NCBI RefSeq assembly: GCF_963678635.1 | Contig: NC_087070.1 | Coordinates: 17,021,318 to 17,085,317, forward strand | Direction: 5' to 3' | From: Symsagittifera roscoffensis | Taxonomy: Eukaryota; Xenacoelomorpha; Acoela; Convolutidae | DNA: 64,000 bases | Shown here: piece by piece, positions 55,581 to 64,000 of the stretch | Layout: each line of letters opens with the position of its first letter | How positions within the stretch are numbered: position 1 is the stretch's first letter | The notes under the pieces: generated by a model | Told to the model about the DNA's origin: nothing | Database searches by the model: none | What the model saw: the letters and a program-made list of their open reading frames with translations, nothing else | Made by a program: the position numbers and the translations under genes

Positions 55581-58500
55581 GTAAGTTTTTCATTGCGAAT
55601 AATATACGAGGTGTTTCAGTTTTTAGGGCGTTTGCCTGGCATATTTTTTGCTTAATTTTGCCTTTTTTAAAGAAGTTGAATTTTTCTGAAGTCAATTTTT
55701 TTTTCGTTCATAATTCCGTTTTTGGTTAATGATACATTTTTTTTGTGCTCCTGTTACTATCATTTAGCATCTGTAAAAGAATTGACTATGCTTAGACAGG
55801 CTGGATAGCCTTTCATAGATCCTCTGCGATCGCAGCAGCCACAATTAATTTAATTTTTGCTAATCGAAACAAGAGAACCTTTTTAAATGTTCACAACTGT
55901 TTGGTCCTTCAAGCAGCTATATTTAAATCTTTAATTTTAAACCATCATCCGGTCCATATATAAATTACATAATGGATTTTAGGGATCTGCGGCCTTCAGA
56001 AGATGCTCAGAATCTGCAGTTTAGCAACAAAGCGGATGAGGTTCTTGTCAAACTACCGGGAAGTATCAACGGAAAGCCATTCAACATTGTCAACCTGAAT
56101 GTAAGAACCTCAGTTTCTACACCTCTATATGGTTGTGCTGATTTAAGCGAAGCTAGTGTTACACTGTGTGTTCACTTCTGTCAGACATTGTAAACTCATT
56201 TTGTATACATTTCTGAGCTATTTCACCGTTTTCCTCACAACAAAAATATTAAAAGCCAATGTGTTTGAACGTAGATATTTAGTATGCGATATCGAAAAAG
56301 TGCCGTGTAGTAAAAACAAATGATGGGGGTGAAAGTGTCCACTATGCTTTTTGTGTTATCATCAGTTTGTTTATGCTTCATCTTGGCATAATTTAGCCTT
56401 CTTCATCTGAATGGTGAGAAAATGTACGAAAAAAAAATTAAATGATTGGTCGGAAGTATGTGCATGTGTGTGTATCAAATTTTTAATTAGATCAAGCGAA
56501 GCTCAAAGATCGCTTTCAAATTGAAGTTATATTTATTTCTATAAAACTCAAATTTCGAAAAAGAGTATTATTATGTATTTTATTTGAATTCGAATTATTT
56601 ATTTAGTGAGAAAATATACGTAGACAGTAGTTAACTCACAGGGATTTCGCATGAGCCCTGAGGCTCATCGAGGCGAGACCGTGGAAAACAAAAAACACGA
56701 GAATCAAGATATCTATTTTTCGCAAATATTATTCCATGCAAATCGGAATTATCTATAAGGAAACAATTCTTATTTTGTACCTGTATTCATTAATTTTGTT
56801 TATCTTTCAGTTTGTTTAATTGTTTTAAATCGTCGGATATCAGTTTGTTTGAGGATAAAAAGTTAAATTTTTTATCTGGCTGAACGAACTGTGCAGCCAA
56901 TTTGTTCTTACTAGTTTTCCATTAAGAATTTTTGATTCGCGAGCTTTCGTGCATCTCCTTTGTGAAAATTGTCCTTAGTTTACAAAGTTGAGTAGAGATT
57001 TCATAAGCAACTGATAAATAGTTGCTTTATGTAATTGATCAAGAAAAATTTTGAAAACGGTTTCCATTTTGTAATCATGAAAAATTGGCATCACGGTTTC
57101 GATTTTTTTCTAATATATAGTTCTTAAAATCCGTTTTTGAATTATTAAAGTTGTTTGGAAAACACTTTTGACGATCTGCTTAAAGATATACTATTTGTTT
57201 TTTGAATTTATAGGAAGGTGATTCATGCTTAGTAAAAATAGCAGCGGTCCAAATACAGAACCCAGTGGAACGCCGTTTTCATCTGCAGCATATTCAAATT
57301 TTTTCCACTTGAAGATACGTATTGAAAACGATTAGATAAAAAATATGATTGGGTTAGATTGTAGGATATGCCATGAAAGCCATAGCCTTCTACCTTTTTC
57401 ATCAGAATTGTATGATCGATGGTGTTAAACACTTTTTGGAAATCTAAAAAAAACAAGCGTGGATACCTGAACGATTTTTCCTAATTCCGAATTGTTAAGC
57501 TGCAAGAATGTTGAACTTATTTTTAAAATTCCCAAATACGATTGAAAACCATTTTTTCGATAACTTTGCTTTTTGATGAAAACAGTCTTCTATTTCTAAA
57601 ATTTGCTGGGTTCTCGTAAGAACCCTTCTTATGAAAAGATAGAGAAAGTTCTTATGTTAGCTTTGGTTTCGGTTTTAGTCAAATGATCATATCAGATGAC
57701 GAGTCATTCAAAAGTTTGTATCTGGTCCTCGCTTATGCTTAAGATGTTTCAAAATAATCAATAGTAGGAAGTGTGTTGTTTCAGTCGTGTCGTGTGTTTC
57801 TGCTGGATAATATGGCGACCATTAACATAGACAACTGCTCCAACTGCGCAATATTCATCGGGCCCACCAACCAAAGGCAAGCTCGAATTGCAATTCCAAG
57901 AGCTGATTTTCTTTTCTTATGTGGTGTTTGTTTCTATTGAACTGATATTTTTGTATCGAAGAAAAAGATGCAGTAGCGTGCCGGGGGTAGCTTCTGTGCA
58001 ATTTGTACAGCACAGTAACTAGCTATTCTAATTTATAAATTATGTTCCAGCGTGTTCATCCGCGACTCGACCGCCTGCAATTTCATTGTTTCCTGTCAGC
58101 AGTTTCGAATGAGAGACTGTTCCAAAGTCAACGTATTACTCCACTGTACTTCTCAGCCTATTATAGGTCTCTTTTCCTGTTCATGATTTCGATTTTTGAG
58201 TTTTTTTTTTGAGGTCAACAGCAATGATACACGAAGAACTAAGTCCGAATGAATAATTTCGAGGAGGGGCTCTTTTCATTTTCCATTCCAGCGCATGTTT
58301 TTCAGTTGAATAAAAAAATTAGTGACATTAAAAATAAGTAAATCTTCATACGATAAACGATATGAAAAGCTAAATGTTCAATATGATTCATTGGTTCACT
58401 ATGTCACCGTTTTTGTTCTGGAAACTTGATGGGGAAATTAGAATGAAAGTAGAAAGAGTCAAGTTTGAAGAAGTTTTTCTCAGATGTAAGTTGTCGCAAT

Positions 58501-61500
58501 ATAAATAGAGGGAGTTGGGAAAATGGAAAAGAGATCTTTGAAGAGTCTTCATCCAAGATCAAATTCGCTTGCTTCCAATTCTACTACGAAGCCTTGCAAG
58601 ACCAGTTGCAAAGTGCAAGTTTGAGTCCGTATCTGAACTATTGGAGCAATATATACGACTTCTCGCCGAATTCCGACAGCAGTAATCCGAACCACGGCTA
58701 CCTTTCAGACGAAAAAGTTTGTTTGTTTTATTTTTCTTTTATATGAAGTGAATTTTGTCGATACGTTATTTTCATGAAGTTGAAAACAGGTTTAAATTTT
58801 ATCACTGTCCAAAATTTTTACAAAAAAAAACAAATAGGACGCACGGCATCAAATTTTAACTTCAAGGAAGACCAACAAAAAAATCTTGGGCCAACCGATT
58901 AATCCAACTCCTTTGGTTACCATTCATAAAGTATCTCTATCTCCCCTACTCATGTTTTAATTTTCAAATGTATAAAATATGCTTTTCAAAACAAACACAC
59001 AAATTAAATTGTTTCAAAATGATTAATATGGGAGTGGAGTTTTGACATAATGCTAATCACCTAAGTTAACGATTACAATACTGTTTTTGAAGACAAAATT
59101 TCAATTGAATTAGTGTAGGCTATACTCGAAATTAATTTCTGAATACAAAAAGTTTATCCCCCTAAAACTAGTAGTTTATCCCCCCCCCCCCAAGGGTTTG
59201 ATTGTACGGTTGATCCAACCCTCATTTTTTATTCTCACGTTTTTTTTTATTTTGTAGTGTCAGTTTATAAATTGTTTATATATCTGTCGTTTAGATAACA
59301 GAGTGCCTTGATTTCTTCGACGTGTCGAAGTTAGATGCAGATACACTGCCCGATGGACTTGACCCCGAGATATTGAAGCTAGATCTGAAACGAAGCTGCA
59401 TCCCGAAGACGAAGAACCACGCATTGACTAAATCTCAGCCAGCTTTAGGCCAGGTAAAACAGAACTTTTTAATGATTTTTTCAGCAAGACCAAAAGCCTT
59501 GCGCTGAGATTTATTTAAAGGCTTTTTTTTTACCAGTATAACACAATGAGCTATAACACTAACCGTTACTAACATTACCCAATTTTTGTCTAGATGCAGT
59601 CCAATCAAATTGACTCGGTAAAATGCATAATTTTTGCTTCTTTTCACGTAAATTTGAAAAATAAGTAACTTATTTTAAACGAGCGAATCATTTTGATCCG
59701 CATTTCACTTTCAATTTTTTGGAAAAAAAGAATGGTTTCACTTTCAAAGAGCCCAAAGTAAATAAAGTGTGCCACAGCTACTGAGATCAAAATTAAAGAA
59801 ATTAGCTGAGGCATGGCCAATTGGTGAGCGATGCATGGCCGAGAAAGTAATCAGAATGGAAATTTCCAAGTTTTTTCGCAACAAAAGTTGTTTAGAGTCG
59901 ATCAACGTAGTTCAGACTCGTATATAGGTCGTGATGATTTTTGTTCGTTATGGAGTCATTGCCTTTGCGAAGCAAAGTGTATTAGTACGAAATCTCTTTT
60001 TTTTCAATCTAAGTCGCAAATAAAAGTGCTACTTTGGTGGCGTTTTGAGTGGAAGGCTGCTGTAGCAGTATAATATTATATGTGCTTTGACATTTGATTA
60101 GTAAAAAGTTAACGCAGTTGATGCGTTTTTAATTCATAAGTTGATCCGAAAAAAGTTAATTTGTTTCAAACAGCAGTACAAAAAAAGCTCGATTTCCGAA
60201 ATTTTCCAAATCATTGTATATCGCAGTTTTTTGAAATGCAAAATTTATACTTAATTTGACCTTATGCTTTTCAATTTTTTACGTGCAAACTTTTGTCTTT
60301 TTGTATTTGTTGCTACTTTTGCTGCATGGAGTTGGCAATTTTTTAGCATATGTGGCTGCTTTATTGTTGGCTTGTTTTTGGAGGATTTTAAGCATCCGTG
60401 GCTGAGTGGTTAGTGCGTGAGACTCAAATTTGCTGGGTCGCTGATGCGAATACGACACGTAGCCGAGTTTTTGCTAATTCAAGGTTTATTTCTACTTTTT
60501 CTTATTTATTTTGATAGAGCCGCTTTTTCTTTTGATAGAGCTGCTTCTACATAAATGGATTCATACCATTTAATGCTTTTAGGTATATATGCACCATTTG
60601 ACTTCAATTAAGTTTCATCTGCTTCAAATTTAGGAAACTTGTGCTCTCTACTTTCGAAAGAGCGCTCCCTCACAAAAAAAACGTGATCGGTTTCTTGTTT
60701 TGAAGGAGCGATTTAATTTTCAGATTTGCCGACGGATTTAAATTTTTACCAATTCATCATGTTTTCTTAAACTGAATTGTTTTTTGATCAAAAAATCATC
60801 AATCATAAATTGTTTTTAAGGCTATATACTTTTTCTTGAATTTCGAAAGTTTTTTCCAAAATAGAACTCAGTTTTTCTTTTCGGTTTTCTTAGTTCATTT
60901 ACTCTTTTCCAAATGTTTGTTGGCTTTGTTCATTTTTTTTTCAACCTAAATTGAACCTTTCTGCGTTCAAATTTTCAGAGTAGATAAGTTTTTATTTAGT
61001 GTCTGGCGGATGCTATAAGACTCTGTATGGAGTAGTTTGGTCCACGAAGGAGTGGATTTGAGTTTAAGCAACGACAAGTGGCCTTGAATATTCACGGTTG
61101 TAATGCGGTAACACATCTAAAGCTGTTGTAGTTTAATTTTTTTCAAATTGTGTTTTCTTTTTACACAGAGAAATTTGGAGCTTCGCAAACTCAAGCAATG
61201 GGTGACAGGAAATTAGACGGAAAGCAAACAAGAGGTCACTAATAAAAACGGAATTTAGATGTTATTTTTTGCAAGTTAAGATTTTTAGACAAAAAAAGCA
61301 AAAAGCTAACAAACCGTTTTGCTGATTACAAAATTTCACAAATACTTGAAGAGTAATTTTTAAACAAAATATGAAGAAAGAAAGAAAAGAAAGAATTTAT
61401 TTTGCATATATAATGATATATGATAACCAAAACGCATGAATCATTGCATTTAAATATTGTTCTAATAATCAGAATAATGAGTACAACTAACTGCTTACTA

Positions 61501-64000
61501 TCGGAAGGGTTTGATGAAAAGCATTTCTGGTACCCACTTGTGTACTACTGATATGAGTTAGGGTAAAAAGGTTTCAAAGGAAAAATCGATAATATAAAAG
61601 AATGTTGAAAAAAAAATGCATTTTTAGCTAAAATAAGCTAAATTTTATTCACAGTCTAATTCGGCCGTGATATGGCTCTAAATATTTCGTCCTTTTTTTC
61701 AATTTTTTGAAAAAAATTTGGAGCTTTGCAAACACAAGCAATGGAAAACAGGAAGTTAGACGGAGAGCAAATAGACCTCAATAAAAAAACGGAGTTTAGA
61801 TGTTACGTTTTTTTTGCAGAACTAGTTTTTAGACGAAAAGCAAAGGTTAGTAAAATTTATTGCTGAAAGCAAAGTTTCACAAATACAAAAATATTATATA
61901 ATTCCATTGCATATCGAAGTATTTTCTATAAAAGATTCATGAGACGTTAATCCGAAATTTTTTTAAAAAATTTTGAAATGTAATAGTTATACAATTAATT
62001 GCGACATGTGAAAGGTCATATATCAGTAAAGTACTGTATTATACACCATTGCATTAAAAATGCTGTCGTTCTCGTTTTTAAACAAGATCTAAAGAAAGAA
62101 TTTATGTTGCAGTAATGATAGATGATCACCAAAACGCATGAATCATTGCATTTAAATATTGTTCGAATAACAAGATCAATGCGCACAACTAACTGCTCAC
62201 TATCGGAAGGGGTTGATGAAAAGCATTGCTAGTACCCACTTGTGTACTAATGATCTTCCCGAAATTTTCTGAGTTAGGGTAAAAAGGTTTCAAAGGAAAA
62301 ATCGATAATATAAAAGAATGTTGAAAAAAAATGCATTTTTAGCTAAAATAATCTAAATTTTATTCACAGTCTAATTCGGCCGTGATATGGCTCTAAATAT
62401 TTCGTCTTTTTTTCCAATATTTTGAGAAAAATCTGGAGCTTCGCATACACAAGCAATGGAAAACAGGAAGTTAGACGGAGAGCAAATAGACCTCATTAAT
62501 AAAAACGGAGTTTAGATGTTACGTTTTTTTGCAGAACTAGTTTTTTAGTCGAAAAGCAAATGGTTAACAAAATTTATTGCTGAAAACAAAGTTTCACAAA
62601 TGCAAAAATATTATACAATCCCATTGCATATCGAAGTATTTTCTATAAAAGATTCATGAGACGGTAATCCGAAATTTTTTTAAAAAATTTTGAAATGTAA
62701 TAGTTATACAATTAATTGCGACATGTGAAAGGTCATATATCAGTAAAGTACTGTATTATACACCATTGCATTAAAAATGCTGTCGTTCTCGTTTTTAAAC
62801 AAGATCTAAAGAAAGAATTTATGTTGCAGTAATGATAGATGATCACCAAAACGCATGAATCATTGCATTTAAATATTGTTCGAATAACAAGATCAATGCG
62901 CACAACTAACTGCTCACTATCGGATAGATGAAAGGCATTGCTGGTACGCACTTGTGCACTACTGGTTTTCCCCTAAATTTTCTGAGTTAGGGTAAAAAAA
63001 GTTTTAAAAGAAAAAATGATATAAAAATAATTGTTGAAAAAAAATGAATTTTTAGCTAAATAAGCTAAAATTATATGCACAGTCCCACTCGATCATGATA
63101 TGGCCCTTCATATGTTGTCCATGTACACCTTTTGAGAAAAATTTTTGGAAAAATTCCAAATTATTATACGTTTTTTCAAGCTGTTTGAGAAAGCTTATGT
63201 TCTGAATGTCTTGACTTCCATTTTACAAGACATTGCTCTTTTAATACTTTTTTGAAGTTTGTGTCCATGCTCAAAAAAAAATTTTTTTTTGCGTACTGTG
63301 GCTTGCACAAAAGTTAAATCGTTTCAAGTTATCCCACTTTCATGTTCAATTAGTGACAATTAATTTAGAATTGTCTTCTGGTTGTGCTGCCATTTGGAGA
63401 AAGAAACGAAGTTTTGCTGAGGATCATGGATCGCATACAGAAGGCAAGCCAACTTAATTCAAGTCTCAAATAAAAACGCGGCTGATTCATCATCACCAAA
63501 GATGTAATCCGTTTGACGATTGATTGTTTTGGACCGGTGTATTATGTCACGATAGATTTACGTGGTCGATTGTATATGGATGGGGGATTGATTTTTTTGT
63601 TTAAGTTAACGGATGTTTGTTGGTTAATTCGATGTTAGCTTTTGAAAAAAAGCTATTTGTTTAGACGAAGGATGAAAACAAATCAAATGACATTGAACTT
63701 GCTCAGTCTGTCGAATCGACACTCATGACCCAAGATGAACTAGACCGCCTTTTGAACATACCAGCTCTTGCTCTGAATGCAAGCAAAGTCTCAGGTGGCG
63801 ACGCGGAAATATCGACAAAGCGAACTCAGCTGAACTTTGTGAACAAAATCAAATCCAGAGGCAAAGTGATCGCACTGCTTTTTTCAGGTCAAAGCAGTGA
63901 ACAGATTGTGACGGATTTGATTTCGAAAGAAGAGCAGCTGAAAAGCTATTGTTTCATGTCACAAGGTCAAGTAGCAGATGCACAATTCGAGCAGTTGCAG
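55489..64000 (+). CDS. RP2: RP2/XRP2, ARL3 GTPase-activating protein (3' end beyond the window)
   Basis: Exons 55489-55580, 55983-56100, 57785-57876, 58051-58166, 58544-58716, 59295-59453 and 63665 to the window end join in phase to 361 visible residues; human RP2 has 350. RP2 activates GTP hydrolysis by ARL3, controlling release of lipidated proteins in cilia. Visible: N-terminal MGLIFSK (Gly2 for myristoylation kept, Cys3 for palmitoylation replaced by Leu); the TBCC/beta-helix domain (LPGSINGKPFNIV, INIDNCSNCAIFIGP, VSCQQFRMRDC, SQPII, KIKFACFQFYYE, YWSNIYDFSP); the catalytic Arg finger (QQFR, about residue 120); and the start of the nucleoside-diphosphate-kinase-like domain (KVIALLFSGQSS). 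Intron 3 begins with GC. Confidence 0.93.
55783..55834 (+). repeat. Dispersed ~47-nt repeat, copy 2
   Basis: GACTATGCTTAGACAGGCTG, then GATAGCCTTTCATAGATCC and TCTGCGATCG; counterpart at 20836-20885. Confidence 0.6.
55983..56100 (+). CDS. RP2: RP2 exon 2
   Basis: Acceptor AG at 55981-55982 completes the Trp. The in-frame ATG at 55972 is intronic and not the start. Encodes LVKLPGSINGKPFNIVNLN; donor GTAAGA. Confidence 0.9.
56653..56680 (+). repeat. GC-rich 28-nt motif, copy 2
   Basis: Identical to 7544-7571 and also in an intron in the sense orientation. Confidence 0.75.
57190..57620 (-). pseudogene. Decayed LINE reverse-transcriptase fragment
   Basis: On the minus strand: NPANFRNRRLFSSKSKVIEK (like the NYRPISLLS...SKVLEK box), then FLDFQKVFNTIDHTIL (like DLKKAFDTVDH), YFLSNRFQYV, and after a frameshift GVPLGSVFGPLLFLL, the hallmark GVPQGSVLGPLLF motif of CR1/L2/Jockey-type LINEs. 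The catalytic DD box is missing. A second piece of a LINE, possibly another part of the same family, is at 22120-22390. Confidence 0.85.
57785..57876 (+). CDS. RP2: RP2 exon 3
   Basis: Encodes SCRVFLLDNMATINIDNC and SNCAIFIGPTNQ. The donor is AG|GCAAGC: a GC donor, fixed by phase and by the protein match of exon 4. Confidence 0.9.
58051..58166 (+). CDS. RP2: RP2 exon 4 (Arg finger)
   Basis: Encodes VFIRDSTACNFIVSCQQFR, then MRDCSKVNVLLHC and SQPII. The Arg in QQFR corresponds to the catalytic Arg118 of human RP2. Ends in phase 1 before GTCTCT. Confidence 0.93.
58544..58716 (+). CDS. RP2: RP2 exon 5
   Basis: Acceptor AG at 58542-58543; the split codon restores the Glu of PIIE. Encodes KIKFACFQFYYEAL and YLNYWSNIYDFSP. 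Donor GTTTGT. Confidence 0.92.
59180..59191 (+). repeat. C12 homopolymer
   Basis: C tract in RP2 intron 5, near the exon 6 acceptor. Confidence 0.85.
59295..59453 (+). CDS. RP2: RP2 exon 6 (linker)
   Basis: 53 codons, phase 0 at both ends, weakly conserved linker between the two domains (LDFFDVSKLDADTLPDGL). Assigned by splice sites, phase and composition. Confidence 0.75.
59885..60930 (+). repeat. Composite repeat with tRNA-like SINE (RP2 intron 6)
   Basis: A start piece of the GATGAACGTAGT element (59885-59940), the leader AAAGTGTATTAGTACGAAATC (59968), a spacer shared with 12060-12480, a tRNA-like head at 60393-60459 (CATCCGTGGCTGAGTGG; degraded B box GATGCGAATAC), the SINE body, and an element tail at 60640-60930. 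Confidence 0.68.
61165..63130 (-). repeat. Tandem array, three units of about 550-715 bp
   Basis: Anchors: GGAGCTT(T/C)GCAAACACAAGC at about 61178, 61720 and 62436; ACGCATGAATCATTGCATTT at about 61432, 62134 and 62851. The last two units are nearly identical over long stretches; the last is truncated and more diverged. Read on the minus strand each unit contains GTTTGCGAAGCTCC...CTCTGTGTA, the dispersed motif, and an AATAAATTCTTTCTTT end like that at 34690. Confidence 0.85.
63131..63664. other. End of RP2 intron 6, nothing recognised
   Basis: AT-rich, no frame. Acceptor AG at 63663-63664. Confidence 0.5.
63665..64000 (+). CDS. RP2: RP2 exon 7, truncated by the window end
   Basis: 112 codons, phase 0, open to the last base. 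Contains KVIALLFSGQSSEQIVTDLI, aligning with the first strand and helix of the NDK-like domain in human RP2 (LVVLFAGDYTIANARKLID). Confidence 0.88.

Noticed and set aside
55972-56193. 73-codon frame with ATG at 55972 as an RP2 start
   Set aside because: The ATG lies before the exon 2 acceptor (55981-55982); exon 1 at 55489 supplies the conserved N-terminus in phase, and the frame's tail runs into intron 2.
1-64000. Prokaryotic operons, ribosome-binding sites or defence systems
   Set aside because: Conserved animal genes split by spliceosomal introns fill the window; no bacterial-type gene arrangement is present.

Overview
This is nuclear DNA from an intron-rich, AT-rich animal, most likely an invertebrate. 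Four conserved animal genes lie on the plus strand, with GT-AG introns (one supported GC-AG), AATAAA poly(A) signals, tRNA-derived SINEs, MITEs and LINE fragments. The phylum cannot be fixed from the sequence.

Layout. (1) 1-2514: the last coding exon of an ASZ1/GASZ-like gene (ankyrin repeats, SAM domain, C-terminal membrane anchor; piRNA pathway). (2) 2776-16704: a complete dynein light intermediate chain gene in six exons, its introns filled with repeats. (3) 16.8-22.5 kb: intergenic repeats, a TA-flanked MITE and a LINE reverse-transcriptase fragment. (4) 22499-27168: a TANGO2 gene in six exons with an unusual acidic insertion. (5) 27.2-36.4 kb: no genes; minisatellites and degenerate tandem repeats. 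(6) 36434-55292: one 18.9-kb LTR retroelement with 412- and 406-bp LTRs and a 4-bp target duplication (ATAC). It carries a very long gag region, protease, reverse transcriptase, RNase H, integrase with a GPY/F-like end, an envelope-like glycoprotein whose layout recalls chuvirus-type glycoproteins, and two unrecognised reading frames flanking env. All frames are broken by stops and frameshifts. (7) 55489-64000: an RP2/XRP2 gene, seven exons visible and running off the window end.

The host genes are not an obvious pathway. GASZ is a mitochondrial-surface germline protein, the dynein chain attaches cargo adaptors to the motor, TANGO2 is a mitochondrial/secretory housekeeping protein, and RP2 is the ARL3 GTPase-activating protein for ciliary lipoprotein trafficking. 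The three genes whose starts are visible each have a good 3' splice site 6-47 nt upstream of the start codon, and the GASZ-dynein gap is only about 260 bp with no AATAAA. This could mean 5'-UTR introns or spliced-leader trans-splicing.

The most novel object is the giant LTR element with its extra reading frames. Smaller items worth a look are a 460-bp hAT-type MITE with a perfect 8-bp duplication, a 120-bp TA-flanked MITE, a composite tRNA-headed repeat family, and a GC-rich 28-nt motif found identically 49 kb apart.
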